In this document: positions 25,678-35,192 of the stretch, piece by piece
Position numbering within the stretch: position 1 is the first letter of the stretch
How the letters are laid out: every line of letters starts with the position of its first letter
Origin: Rivularia sp963920925
GTDB lineage: Bacteria > Cyanobacteriota > Cyanobacteriia > Cyanobacteriales > Nostocaceae
Assembly: GCF_963920925.1 (NCBI RefSeq)
Contig: NZ_CAWUDI010000002.1
Coordinates: 208,198-272,197, forward strand
Reading direction: 5' to 3'
Length of the DNA: 64,000 nt
Notes under the pieces: model-generated
The model's database searches: none
Told to the model about the DNA's origin: nothing
Seen by the model: only the letters and a program-made list of their open reading frames with translations
Program-made: the position numbers and the translations under genes

Positions 25678-26223
25678 ATGAACTGCCGAAATATTGTTAA
25701 ATGTTACTTCAGCATACTTGTAGCTCTATCATTGACACCACAACCAAAAGTCTTTGCAGAATCAAGTTCAACTGGGTGTGAAGCAGAGCTTTATAAGCTA
25801 TCTAATATAGCAGATACCCAAACACTAACAGCAACAGATATTATAGATGGTTCTGATGTGGAACAAATTGGCAATAATCAACAACAAATGCTATCAACTA
25901 ATTCACCTTATAAATCAAGTGCAACTAAAGATGTAGCAAGATACTGGCAAATGAGGGTTAACAATTCTGATTTACCTATCAATGCCAGTGATGTTAAATA
26001 CACATTAAGTCCTAGTGACGAAGCAAACAATCCTTTCAAAGAAAATAAAGTTGAACTAAGAGTTTTAGATATTGAAAAAATAGACTGCTCTGATGAAGAA
26101 GCTACTAGTATTATTACAGGTGGAATTAGCTTGGAATTTAGAGAATTATCAAACTTAGTATCTGGTACATTTTTAGGACAAATTAATGTTTGCGTACAAG
26201 TAAGTGGCAATTTGTGTGATTAA
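25678..26223 (+). CDS. Secreted cysteine-containing protein, putative minor subunit or adhesin
   Basis: 181 aa. The signal peptide (SILVALSLTPQPKVFA, cleavage after residue 27) leads to a mature part with four cysteines (TGC at about 33, KIDC about 139, NVC about 172, LC about 180), enough for two disulfides. It is beta-rich and ends in GQINVCVQVSGNLCD. There is no clear sequence family. It is placed between the pilin-like gene and the chaperone, where minor subunits sit in Csu-type operons. It may be a tip or second subunit. The 296-base gap upstream holds a hairpin and AT-rich DNA. Confidence 0.6.
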   Translation: MNCRNIVKCYFSILVALSLTPQPKVFAESSSTGCEAELYKLSNIADTQTLTATDIIDGSDVEQIGNNQQQMLSTNSPYKSSATKDVARYWQMRVNNSDLPINASDVKYTLSPSDEANNPFKENKVELRVLDIEKIDCSDEEATSIITGGISLEFRELSNLVSGTFLGQINVCVQVSGNLCD

Positions 26224-26285
26224 AACTTCAATGTTCTAATAATTTTTAAATTTTATATTTTTTGTGTGAGGAAGTGAGATTAGTA

Positions 26286-27185
26286 ATGTTTCAGAAAACA
26301 GCAAAAGCAATCGCGTTAAGTTTAATTGGGTTGTTGGGTTGGGAAATACCAACTGTCACAGCATTAGACATGAGTATCACCCCTCCCCGCATGGAGTTAG
26401 ATATTAATTCTAGGAAAGGGCGCTCTAATACGATTAAACTAACTAATTTTGCTGATAAACCAGTAGAAATTAGGGCTTATGTAAAAAACTGGACGATGAA
26501 TGAAAAAAATAAATTACAAAATATACCATCTACCGAGCAATCTTTAGATAGATCGATTCTGTTTACTCCCTCTAAATTTACAATTCCAGCAAAGGGTACT
26601 CAAACTGTACGTTTCGCAATTCGCCCTAAAACTAAACCTGCTCCTGGGGAACATCGTGCTGTAATCTATTTTGAAGAAATTGCTCCTAATAGTGAGTCAG
26701 GTGCAGTGAAGACTAAAGCAAGTATTGGTGTTGTAGTCTATGCTTATTCCGGAGAAATAAAGCGAGTCGGCAATGTTAATTCTGTGACTGTTGATACTAA
26801 ACCCAATGTAATTAATGCAGTATTTGATGTTGCCAATAAAGGTAATGCTCATGTACGAATGAGGGGACAATATGCTATTTGGGATGCTGCAAAATATCCA
26901 GGAGCGAAAGCAACCCAATATATCCAAAATGTTGGCAATTCCAAGAATAAACTACCTACAAATGTTGTTGGAATAGGAAATATAAATGTACCACCTGTTT
27001 TACCAAATACAAATCGTCAGTTATTACAAAAAATAACCCAAAAATTACCTCCTGGTAACTACGTTTTAGATATCAACGCCGAGTTAAGTGGAGTTCGAGT
27101 TGATAAAGGTATTCCTTTTACTGTAAAAGCTACAGCTAATACTCCCAAGCCTGCAAAGTCACCTGTAAGTTCTTTGAGTAAATAG
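26286..27185 (+). CDS. PapD-like periplasmic fimbrial chaperone
   Basis: About 299 aa from ATG 26286; GAGGAAG lies 11 bases upstream, and this start puts the signal peptide (KTAKAIALSLIGLLG, cut near VTA-LDM) at the N-terminus, unlike a TTG start 8 codons earlier. The first Ig domain has the family pattern: SITPPRMELDI, an IKLTNFADKPVEIRAYV strand, FTPSKFTIPAKGTQTVRFAI and EHRAVIYFEEI, equivalent to the PapD strands that cap subunits and to the QxVR segment. The second domain is more divergent. It would fold subunits in the periplasm and deliver them to the usher encoded downstream. Confidence 0.85.
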   Translation: MFQKTAKAIALSLIGLLGWEIPTVTALDMSITPPRMELDINSRKGRSNTIKLTNFADKPVEIRAYVKNWTMNEKNKLQNIPSTEQSLDRSILFTPSKFTIPAKGTQTVRFAIRPKTKPAPGEHRAVIYFEEIAPNSESGAVKTKASIGVVVYAYSGEIKRVGNVNSVTVDTKPNVINAVFDVANKGNAHVRMRGQYAIWDAAKYPGAKATQYIQNVGNSKNKLPTNVVGIGNINVPPVLPNTNRQLLQKITQKLPPGNYVLDINAELSGVRVDKGIPFTVKATANTPKPAKSPVSSLSK

Positions 27186-27186
27186 T

Positions 27187-27243
27187 CTTTGTCTAGACAA
27201 GCTTTTTTATTTTCAGGGTGAGTTGATATTTCAACACCCCTGA
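27187..27243 (+). terminator. Two hairpins between chaperone and usher genes
   Basis: TTGTC/GACAA followed by CTTTTTTATTTT (27187-27212) has intrinsic-terminator form. It is followed by a bulged hairpin TCAGGGTG (27213-27220) and CACCCCTGA (27235-27243). Partial termination here would lower usher expression relative to chaperone and subunits. Confidence 0.55.
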
Positions 27244-27350
27244 ATTAATTTACTACTTTTTTAATTTTTTTTCGCTGCATCTATCTGTTTTTTCATAAAT
27301 ACTACAATTCATCGCCCACAGCCTACATCAGGCTAAATATTGATAACTTT

Positions 27351-30300
27351 GTGCCAAGTATGCTCTACCTAGCTTTACCACTTACACCCCCACCAATCGT
27401 CAGTACGTTGACTCCGCAAGCTGCAACCCAAAATAGTGGTTGTGAATCGCTACAAGTTAAGTCGCAAAAATCTGACCTTGTAAATAAATTACTAGGGAAA
27501 ATACTGGCTAATTCGGTTTCAACAAAGCCTTGTACCTCTGAAAATAAACAGTCTGAAATTATTCAAACTGATACACAAAAGAACAAGCCAGCTAAAGGTT
27601 TTGCAACTATTGCACCCGTAACTACATCAATAAAACAAAATTCATCAGTTACTGAAAGTTCGAGTGCTAACAAGCAAGCAGCAGTTAAAAGTAAAACCTC
27701 TCCAGCCCCTCTCGATAAAGCCTCTACAAACAAGCAATCTGAGAGTGAAAGCAAGTCTATTGAGAAGAATGCTATAGAAAAGATTTTGGCGACAGTACAG
27801 CAGTTAATTAACGTTTCCTTATACGCTTCAATCAACAATACTATCGGCGATACTGTCGAACCAGCTTCTAATTCTAGCTCCGGAGAAGCTAGCAATAATC
27901 AAAATTTAGAAGAAAAAATGAGTAATGCTAACAATCAAGAAGTTGCTAGCAATACAAATGTGAATACAGCAAAAATGTTGGCGGTTGTTCAGCAATTAAT
28001 TAACGCTTCTATATCTACTTCTTTAAATAAAACTATTAATGATTCTGTTAACATCGATATTCAAAAGCCTGGGGAAATAGCTCTTTCTAAACCCCAAGTA
28101 GACGAAAAAAATATTAATAATAATCAAAAACCGAATAATCGAAAAATAGCAACAGCACTTAACAATCAAAAGAAAAGTTCTCTACGTGATTCTTTAATAA
28201 ATAAGCTGCGCGGTGAAAACTCTATCCGACTCGCACAAATACCGGGCGAACCTTTTCTGGTTGGCGTTGTAATTAACGGTCGAGAAGTTGGTACTTTAGA
28301 TATTATTGAAGAAAATAATACTCTTTTAATTCCTTTAGAAATATTTGCGGAAGTTGGCGGTTTTTCTGTTAATAAAACTAATAGTGGGATTGAAACTAAA
28401 ACACCTTTAGGAATAGTTAAATTTTCACCAAATGTATTAAAGAAAATTAACGGTTTAACTTACGTTAGCAAAGAAATACTTCAAGAAAAACTGGATATAA
28501 GTTTAGAGTTAAATACCGCCGATTTAACCTTACTCGCTGACTTACCTTGGCGTGGTGGTAGCAGACAACCACGAACTAATGCTCAACTAAAACCTGAATT
28601 TTTTGCACCTAGTAGCGGACTTTCTAATCTACGACAAGAATTAGATATTATTAATACTCCTAGAGATACAACTTTGCAAAGTAACACGCTTTTGGGTGGA
28701 AGACTTGCTGGTGGTACTTGGCGTTTGCGAATGAATAATAACTTCCGCAATCAGCCAAATTTAACTGAATACTTTTTCTATAAACGTAGCGGTCAATTTC
28801 GCTATCAATTAGGTCGTCAAAGAGTTGGTTTACATCCTCTTATAAATGGACTTGACCTCACAGGTTTACAATTTGGTTATAGTAATTTACCAGCAGATTA
28901 TTTTAATTCAACTTACAGCGCTAACGAACTTTTACCCAGACGCTCTCAATCCGTACAAACATTTAGCGGTAGAGTTCCACCAACGAGCGTTGTACAGTTA
29001 AGAGTTGGTGGAGTTCGAGTTGCAGAGCAACAGGTAGGATTTAATGGAATATATGAATTTCTTGATGTCAGATTACCTGTAGGGCAAAGTAATGAAATTG
29101 AAGTTTTAGTTTTTGATCGGAACAATTTACGCGCTCCGATTGATATTCGTACCGTTAGAATTAACGCCTCCGATTTGCTATTACCAGTAGGAGGTAATGT
29201 ACAGTTAGGTGGATTAGGTTTTAGTGGCAACTTAGTTCAAGATACTTTATTCAGCGATTTTAATTCTACGGATGAAGGTACGCTGGTTGGTTTTTATCAA
29301 CTACGTCAGGGACTTTCCGATAATTTAACCTTTGAAGGTTCTTTGCAAGCAATTCCTAACTCTTTCCAAACACAAGCAGGTTTAGTTTGGCGTTTAGCAA
29401 ATCCGGTTATTTTATCAGCAAGTGTGGGTAATTCTTTTGATAAAGTTGGTTACTCTGCTAATTTGGACGTTGACTTAGATAAATTAGAAATAAATGCTAA
29501 TTCTCAGTCACTTCCACAAAAGTATAGAACAGGCGAAGAATCAAATGGAGAACGATATAATCATAGTTTAGAAGCAAGATATCGCTTTAACAATAAACTA
29601 AATTTAGGATTTGTTGCCCGCAGCCGTAAAGATGATAGCGATTCAAACGATTATATTTTGCCTACTTTTTATGCACGTCCCTTTTCTAACCTATCTCTAA
29701 GTGGTAGACCTGATATTTTCGGGGATTATTTATTTAATGCTTTCTTTACACCAAATCGTTCCACTAGATTGTCTTTTAACACTTATGGTGATGCGTACAT
29801 ATCAGATTTAAGATATAACCTCAACCGTAATTATCAATTAAATTTCGGTACTGAATTTGGCAGCAATGACTCTGCTCGTTATTCAGTAGGTATTGGTCAT
29901 AATTCTAATAGCCTTGAAAAATTAAGTTGGAATGTAGGATTGGCCTTAAGCGGTGGAGAAGTCGGACCAAGTGCGGGTGCCAGTATGCAAGTACTACCCG
30001 GTCTATTTGCCAGACTTAATTATGATGCTATACCTTCTAGAGGAATTAGTTCGGGTGGATTGAATGATAGTCGCCTCAGTTTATCCTTAACATCTGATAT
30101 GTCTTTTGCTGGCGGTAGACTCACTCCAGCCAGATACAGCGGTATCGGTAAAGAACGCGGAGCAATTTCGGGTAAACTGGCGGTGGAAGGAGAAAGCAAA
30201 GGCTTCGATCTAAGCAACTCGATTGTTCGCATTTACGATACTCGCAACAAAAATGTAGGTTCTGCTAAAACTGACTCTAACGGTAACTTCTTTGTAGGTA

Positions 30301-30731
30301 ATTTACCTGAAGGTGTTTATGTGATTGAACTCGAACCCGAAGAATTACCCATCGAACTTGCAGTATCCAAAACCAGTTTAGTAGCCGAGGTTGCTTCTTC
30401 TGGGGTAACTCGCGTAGATTTCCCAGTTAGAACAGAATACGGGGTTGCAGGAAAAGTTACAGATGCATCCGGACAACCACTGAAGGAAGTAAGTGTCGAA
30501 TTAGTAACCAGCACGGGCGCACGAGTATTATCTGGCACAACCGATCAATTTGGTTTGTATCGTCTTGATGGAGTTCCTGTTGGTCAATATACTTTGCAAG
30601 TTTCTTCCCAAAATGAGCTAAACTCCAACAATACTCTTCCTAAGCGACAGGTAGTAATTAACAATAAGTTCGTTTACAACCAAAATCTACAGCTACCAGT
30701 TTCCGCAGCCGCAAAGAATAAGAAGCAGTGA
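27351..30731 (+). CDS. Very large fimbrial usher-like outer-membrane protein
   Basis: 1126 aa from a GTG (ATG three codons later also possible); the signal sequence is weak. Residues 30-295 are low-complexity Ser/Asn/Lys-rich with a duplicated helical segment (142-168 and 207-232, both with VQQLIN). Residues about 297-400 resemble the usher N-terminal domain (FLVGVVINGREVG, LLIPLEIFAEVGGF). A long beta-barrel region (about 425-930) includes YQLGRQ...LTGLQFGYSNL. It is interrupted by a plug-like beta-sandwich (about 533-600, SGRVPPTSVVQLRVGGVRVAEQ). Two carboxypeptidase-regulatory-like Ig domains close it (937-1026, 1030-1117). Proteobacterial ushers are about 800-850 aa. It should be the secretion pore and assembly platform for the subunits. 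Confidence 0.75.
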   Translation: MPSMLYLALPLTPPPIVSTLTPQAATQNSGCESLQVKSQKSDLVNKLLGKILANSVSTKPCTSENKQSEIIQTDTQKNKPAKGFATIAPVTTSIKQNSSVTESSSANKQAAVKSKTSPAPLDKASTNKQSESESKSIEKNAIEKILATVQQLINVSLYASINNTIGDTVEPASNSSSGEASNNQNLEEKMSNANNQEVASNTNVNTAKMLAVVQQLINASISTSLNKTINDSVNIDIQKPGEIALSKPQVDEKNINNNQKPNNRKIATALNNQKKSSLRDSLINKLRGENSIRLAQIPGEPFLVGVVINGREVGTLDIIEENNTLLIPLEIFAEVGGFSVNKTNSGIETKTPLGIVKFSPNVLKKINGLTYVSKEILQEKLDISLELNTADLTLLADLPWRGGSRQPRTNAQLKPEFFAPSSGLSNLRQELDIINTPRDTTLQSNTLLGGRLAGGTWRLRMNNNFRNQPNLTEYFFYKRSGQFRYQLGRQRVGLHPLINGLDLTGLQFGYSNLPADYFNSTYSANELLPRRSQSVQTFSGRVPPTSVVQLRVGGVRVAEQQVGFNGIYEFLDVRLPVGQSNEIEVLVFDRNNLRAPIDIRTVRINASDLLLPVGGNVQLGGLGFSGNLVQDTLFSDFNSTDEGTLVGFYQLRQGLSDNLTFEGSLQAIPNSFQTQAGLVWRLANPVILSASVGNSFDKVGYSANLDVDLDKLEINANSQSLPQKYRTGEESNGERYNHSLEARYRFNNKLNLGFVARSRKDDSDSNDYILPTFYARPFSNLSLSGRPDIFGDYLFNAFFTPNRSTRLSFNTYGDAYISDLRYNLNRNYQLNFGTEFGSNDSARYSVGIGHNSNSLEKLSWNVGLALSGGEVGPSAGASMQVLPGLFARLNYDAIPSRGISSGGLNDSRLSLSLTSDMSFAGGRLTPARYSGIGKERGAISGKLAVEGESKGFDLSNSIVRIYDTRNKNVGSAKTDSNGNFFVGNLPEGVYVIELEPEELPIELAVSKTSLVAEVASSGVTRVDFPVRTEYGVAGKVTDASGQPLKEVSVELVTSTGARVLSGTTDQFGLYRLDGVPVGQYTLQVSSQNELNSNNTLPKRQVVINNKFVYNQNLQLPVSAAAKNKKQ

Positions 30732-30790
30732 TCGGCGAACAGTTAGCAGTAAACAGTAAACAGCTACTTGTTAGTTTTTAAATAATACTT

Positions 30791-30815
30791 ATACACTCCA
30801 CTGAGTGTATTTTCG
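30791..30815 (+). terminator. Terminator after the usher gene
   Basis: ATACACTC (30791-30798) and GAGTGTAT (30803-30810) with a CACT loop, followed by TTTCGTTT. It closes the fimbrial locus ahead of ppk1. Confidence 0.8.
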
Positions 30816-30981
30816 TTTAAGTAGAATAGTTGATTGAAAAGATTTGAACTAATTCAACGTAGTTAAAAATAACTGATAAGTGATAATTATTCTTCAGATA
30901 GAATCGGAGGCTACATTTAATCTACTATATTTATAGTCACGCTCAATAGTATATCTGTCGTACCAGCCCACCAAGGTCATC

Positions 30982-33198
30982 ATGGCGAAATCGAAGAAAA
31001 CTGCCAATCCGAACAATTTCTCAGACCCGAAATACTATCTCAACCGAGAGTTAAGCTGGCTGGAATTTAATAATCGGGTGTTGCACGAAGCAATGGATGC
31101 CCGAACACCTTTGCTCGAACGTCTCAAATTTTTGGCAATTTTCTGCACTAATCTTGATGAATTCTTCATGGTACGAGTTGCAGGCTTAAGGCAGCAGGTA
31201 GAAGCTAAAGTTAGCAGCAAAAGTTTCGATGCCCGCACCCCGCAACAACAATTAGAAGAAATTAGCTTCATGTTGCGTCCGGTTGTAGTTCAACAGCACC
31301 AACATTTTGAAAAAAAACTGCGACCTGAATTAGCATCTCACGGTATTCATATTCTCGACTATATAGATTTAACTGATAAACAACGCAAATATTTAGATAA
31401 TCGCTTTGAGGAACAAGTTTTTCCGGTTATCACACCACTTGCTGTAGATCCTAGTCATCCCTTTCCCTACATCTCTAATCTCAGCTTGAATTTGGCGGTT
31501 GTAGTCAAAAACCCCGAAACCGAAGAAGAACTTTTTGCCAGAATCAAAGTTCCTAAAGTTCTACCGCGATTTTTGCCTTTACCACCGGAATTGGGTATTG
31601 AACGAAATGGCAAGCCCTGTATTTGGAGTGGTATACCTATCGAACAGGCGATCGCCCACAATTTGCAGTGTTTATTCCCTGGAATGAATATCTTAGAGTA
31701 TTACACTTTCCGCATTACTCGCGATGCCGATTTGGCTTTAGAAGAAGATGAAGCCGACGATTTGTTATTAGCGATCGAACAAGAACTGCGAAAACGCAGG
31801 GCTGGAGGAAATCCAGTCAGAATTGAATTGCAATCTCAAACACCAAGCACGGTACGAACAAAGCTATTAGAAGTTTTGGATTTATCGGAAAATGATGTCT
31901 ATGAAATAGATGGTCTTTTGGGGTTGCGAGACTTAATGTACTTTATGTCGCTACCAGTGCCAGAATTTAAGGATGTACCCTGGAAGCCCGTAGTACCTTC
32001 TAGTATGCAAAGGATAAAAGAGTCAACTTTTAATCCGAGTATGCAGCCCATAGAAGAAGGAAAAGATTTTTTCACTGCTATTCGAGAAGGGGATTTATTA
32101 GTACACCATCCCTATGAATCCTTTTCTGCATCAGTAGTACGTTTTATTACCACTGCTGCCCACGACCCCGATGTATTAGCAATCAAAATGACCCTTTATC
32201 GGACTTCTGGGGATTCGCCAATTGTAAACGCTTTAATCAATGCTGCTGAAAACGGCAAGCAGGTGTCCGTGCTTGTGGAACTCAAGGCACGCTTTGATGA
32301 AGAAAACAACATTTACTGGGCTAGGCGTTTAGAAAGTACGGGTGTTCATGTAGTTTACGGACTTGTAGGTCTAAAAACTCACAGCAAAATTGTGATGGTA
32401 GTGCGTCAGGAACAACATCGAATCCGCCGTTACGTACATATTGGTACTGGGAACTATAATCCAAAGACAGCAAGAATTTATACAGATGTAGGATTATTTA
32501 GTTGTCGAGAGGAATTAGGAGCTGATGTTACGGACGTATTTAATTTCTTAACTGGTTATTCTCGACAAAAGGTTTATCGAGAATTGTTGGTTGCACCAGT
32601 AAATATGCGAGAACGTTTCCTAACACTAATAAATCGGGAAATAGAAAACGTTAAAAATGGAAGTTCGGGGCGCATTGTAGCTAAAATGAATTCTTTAGTA
32701 GATTCTCAACTCATTGCTGCTTTATACGAAGCTTCTCGTGCAGGAGTGCAAATTGATCTGATTGTACGGGGAATTTGCTGTTTGCGTCCGGGACTTAAAG
32801 ATGTCAGCGAAAATATTCGCGTAATTAGTATTGTGGGTCGTTTCTTAGAACATTCCCGCATTTTTTACTTCTATAACAATGGTGACGAGCAAATTTTTAT
32901 TGGCAGCGCCGACTGGATGCCACGTAATTTAGACAGAAGGGTAGAAGTTATAACCCCGATAAAAGATCCAGACATTGCTAAAGATATACAAGAAATCTTG
33001 GGGATTATGCTCGCCGATAACCGTCAAGCTTGGGAACTGCATTCAGATGGTAACTATATCCAGAGGAAGCCGAGCGAAGACTCTTCAGAAGCTGGTTCGC
33101 AAAAAACATTGATGCAAATTGCTTCAGATAAAAGTACAAATGCTTCTAATTTGATCGGTTCTAAGAAGAATTCTTTGTATCTTGTAGACTTAACTTGA
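30982..33198 (+). CDS. ppk1: Polyphosphate kinase 1
   Basis: 738 aa. It reversibly polymerises the gamma-phosphate of ATP into polyphosphate. The N-terminal domain starts YYLNRELSWLEFNNRVLHEA, the head domain follows, then two phospholipase-D-like catalytic domains. VHIGTGNYNPKTARIYTDVG contains the phosphorylated catalytic His, and LEHSRIFYFYNNG holds the second. The Ser-rich C-terminal tail of about 40 residues looks disordered. It is preceded by a 166-base promoter region after the fimbrial terminator; I see no clear Pho box. Confidence 0.98.
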   Translation: MAKSKKTANPNNFSDPKYYLNRELSWLEFNNRVLHEAMDARTPLLERLKFLAIFCTNLDEFFMVRVAGLRQQVEAKVSSKSFDARTPQQQLEEISFMLRPVVVQQHQHFEKKLRPELASHGIHILDYIDLTDKQRKYLDNRFEEQVFPVITPLAVDPSHPFPYISNLSLNLAVVVKNPETEEELFARIKVPKVLPRFLPLPPELGIERNGKPCIWSGIPIEQAIAHNLQCLFPGMNILEYYTFRITRDADLALEEDEADDLLLAIEQELRKRRAGGNPVRIELQSQTPSTVRTKLLEVLDLSENDVYEIDGLLGLRDLMYFMSLPVPEFKDVPWKPVVPSSMQRIKESTFNPSMQPIEEGKDFFTAIREGDLLVHHPYESFSASVVRFITTAAHDPDVLAIKMTLYRTSGDSPIVNALINAAENGKQVSVLVELKARFDEENNIYWARRLESTGVHVVYGLVGLKTHSKIVMVVRQEQHRIRRYVHIGTGNYNPKTARIYTDVGLFSCREELGADVTDVFNFLTGYSRQKVYRELLVAPVNMRERFLTLINREIENVKNGSSGRIVAKMNSLVDSQLIAALYEASRAGVQIDLIVRGICCLRPGLKDVSENIRVISIVGRFLEHSRIFYFYNNGDEQIFIGSADWMPRNLDRRVEVITPIKDPDIAKDIQEILGIMLADNRQAWELHSDGNYIQRKPSEDSSEAGSQKTLMQIASDKSTNASNLIGSKKNSLYLVDLT

Positions 33199-33339
33199 CA
33201 GATGTTTAAATAGTTTTGACACAATAGCTACATATTTGTTATTAATGCATAGAAATTATTCACCCATAGGATAGAGTTAGTTGCCCTACCTTATCCCATA
33301 AACTATAAAGGTTAGTGTAAATTAATTTGTATTTATTAG

Positions 33340-33744
33340 ATGTTAATGTTGTCTTGTGAGCCTTCGACCTTACGGGTTTTAGTAGTTGATGACCACGAAC
33401 TGACTCGTTTAACTCTCCAACTAGCTTTTTCTTCTCAGAAAAATATTGAAGTAGTAGGTTTAGCTAGCAATGGTAAAGAAGCTGTAGAAATGGTTCAAAA
33501 CTGCTACCCAGACGTAATTGTCCTAGATTTACAAATGCCAGTCATGGATGGCTGGAGTGCTTCGTGCAAGATTAAAGATATATCCCCTAATACTCAAATC
33601 ATTGCTTATTCTTCTGTGGAAGAAAAGTATTTTCAGGAAACAAAAGCAATGGGTAGAGTAGATGCTTTTTGCAAGAAAGATGTACCGACTAACGAACTCG
33701 TTGGTTTAATTAAGCAGTTGGGAGAACCAAAAACAAACTCTTAA
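33340..33744 (+). CDS. Single-domain response regulator (CheY-like)
   Basis: 134 aa, a receiver domain only. The acidic pair VVDDHE, the phospho-acceptor D63 (VIVLDLQMP), the AYSS Ser/Thr and the CKKD Lys are all present, so it should be phosphorylated. There is no output domain, so it should act by protein contacts or in a phosphorelay. No kinase is adjacent. A bidirectional terminator follows at 33983. Confidence 0.93.
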   Translation: MLMLSCEPSTLRVLVVDDHELTRLTLQLAFSSQKNIEVVGLASNGKEAVEMVQNCYPDVIVLDLQMPVMDGWSASCKIKDISPNTQIIAYSSVEEKYFQETKAMGRVDAFCKKDVPTNELVGLIKQLGEPKTNS

Positions 33745-33982
33745 TAAAGCAGATATATGTCTTATTGGTAGGTTAAATTTTAAGTAATAAATAAGTAATA
33801 AATATATATGAAGCGCCAGTACAGCTAGAAGTGAAGGCTTAATACTGACCCACAATAGTTTTATTTTTGATTTTTTGATTTCGGATTTAATGATATTTTC
33901 GAGCAAAACGATTTCGACTGCATTAAAGTCTTCTTGTCTCAATTATTTATTTATGTATGTATTATTTAGATATATACAAAAA

Positions 33983-34018
33983 ACCCTCACTGGCAAAGTG
34001 TGAGGGTAATTATTTTTT
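33983..34018. terminator. Bidirectional terminator between convergent genes
   Basis: ACCCTCAC (33983-33990) and GTGAGGGT (34000-34007) with a 9-base loop. A T-run lies on the plus side and an A-run on the other, so it can end both the response regulator and the minus-strand 55-aa gene. Confidence 0.85.
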
Positions 34019-34042
34019 CGTGTTCTTTATTTAAAGAAATAT

Positions 34043-34210
34043 TTAAGGGAAAGTACGTTTGTATTCATCAAGCAATTCATCCATTTCTTCTAAAGCCTGA
34101 TTAACATCAATTCTAATCGTTCCCAAGTTCGGCTGCTCTAACAAGCTGAGTAAATATTCACGCTTGCTTTCAACTACGGCAATTCTATCTTTTATATTCT
34201 GTATATCCAT
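34043..34210 (-). CDS. Small conserved-looking 55-aa protein
   Basis: 55 aa, reading MDIQNIKDRIAVVESKREYL and ending EYKRTFP; acidic and helical. It looks real. It has a clean start and stop, a family-like motif (LLEQPNLGTIRIDVNQALEEMDELLDE) and a terminator immediately downstream, and it is divergent from the DUF2854 gene with a 146-base promoter gap. Similar short proteins are, to my memory, common in cyanobacteria. It has no known function; a coiled-coil dimer is plausible. Confidence 0.75.
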   Translation of the reverse strand: MDIQNIKDRIAVVESKREYLLSLLEQPNLGTIRIDVNQALEEMDELLDEYKRTFP

Positions 34211-34356
34211 TGTTTGTAGCAAAATATCCGCTAAGTAATACTTTCAACTTAACCCAAAAGAAACGGTTTTGAGCATTTAATTTTATCAAAGTATTACCAA
34301 TTTTCGGCGATAATGAAAAAATCGTTACAGTAAAATTTAAAATACGATCGTAGATT

Positions 34357-34917
34357 ATGTTACGCAAAATTTCTTTGGGAACTGTAGGTTTAATTATCGG
34401 TGGTATTTTAACCATAATGGGCTTTGTATCTTATGCAGTCCATAATGCTACGCTCAATCTAATCGGCTTTTTTTACGGCATTCCCATCCTGTTGGGAGGA
34501 CTCGCACTTAAAGCCAACGAACTGAAACCCGTACCGTTTGTACCTCCGACACCAGAATCTGTTTTATCGCTACGAGAGCAAAAAGCAACTGACACTTTAA
34601 ATCAAGTGCGTCAAGATATCACTAGATATCGTTATGGAATTGATGTTCACTTAGATAAAGCTTTAAGTCATCTTGGATTAGGTCAGTTAGACGAAGAATT
34701 ACCCGAAATTTTAGCATTGCGAGAAACGGAAATTGACGGTAATTATGCTTTAGTACTAGATTTTGATTCACCCCAAGTACCGCTCGACGTTTGGGAGCAA
34801 AAGCAACAAAAAATGACTGCTTTTTTCGGTCCGGGGGTAGATGTCAAAATCGCACAGCCAGAAGAAGAGAAAATTGAATTAACTTTAGTTACTACTTCTG
34901 AAACTGAGAAAAGTTAA
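34357..34917 (+). CDS. DUF2854 domain membrane protein
   Basis: 186 aa. Two membrane helices at about 6-27 and 32-50 form a hairpin, followed by a conserved soluble domain (about 55-175) with LREQKATDTLNQVRQDITRYRYGIDVHLDKAL and a degenerate tail. DUF2854 is shared by cyanobacteria and plants; its function is not established. It is convergent with the CRR7-like gene, 14 bases apart. Confidence 0.85.
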   Translation: MLRKISLGTVGLIIGGILTIMGFVSYAVHNATLNLIGFFYGIPILLGGLALKANELKPVPFVPPTPESVLSLREQKATDTLNQVRQDITRYRYGIDVHLDKALSHLGLGQLDEELPEILALRETEIDGNYALVLDFDSPQVPLDVWEQKQQKMTAFFGPGVDVKIAQPEEEKIELTLVTTSETEKS

Positions 34918-34931
34918 ACCTTAACCTTTTG

Positions 34932-35192
34932 TTACTTTTCTAAACGTACCGCATACCACTGTAAATATTGTCCTGGTGCGAGATCCAACTCGCAGCTAGT
35001 GTCAAGCAAGTATTCTGCTTGGGCTTGAAGGGAATCAATTTTTTTTAGATCGTGCGGTAATTCTTCTTCCTTGAGTTGTTGCAAAGTCTGTTTGAGTTTT
35101 TCCAACAACTCTGTGGAAGTGAGAAACTTTTCCGGCTGGTTAGTTTCTAAAACAACATAATCATCCTGTTGGTACATCAATGAATCTGGCAT
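34932..35192 (-). CDS. CRR7-like protein (NDH-1 complex assembly)
   Basis: About 86 aa from MPDSLMYQQDDYVV; the longer frame adds 15 residues with no family resemblance, and MYQQ (35177) is another possible start. The core YVVLETNQPEKFLTSTELLEKL ... SLQAQAEYLLDTSCELDLAPGQYLQWYAVRLEK matches the chlororespiratory reduction 7 family. In plants CRR7 supports assembly of the chloroplast NDH complex; in cyanobacteria it is presumed to act on NDH-1. It is cytosolic with no membrane helix. No other ndh genes are near. Confidence 0.8.
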   Translation of the reverse strand: MPDSLMYQQDDYVVLETNQPEKFLTSTELLEKLKQTLQQLKEEELPHDLKKIDSLQAQAEYLLDTSCELDLAPGQYLQWYAVRLEK

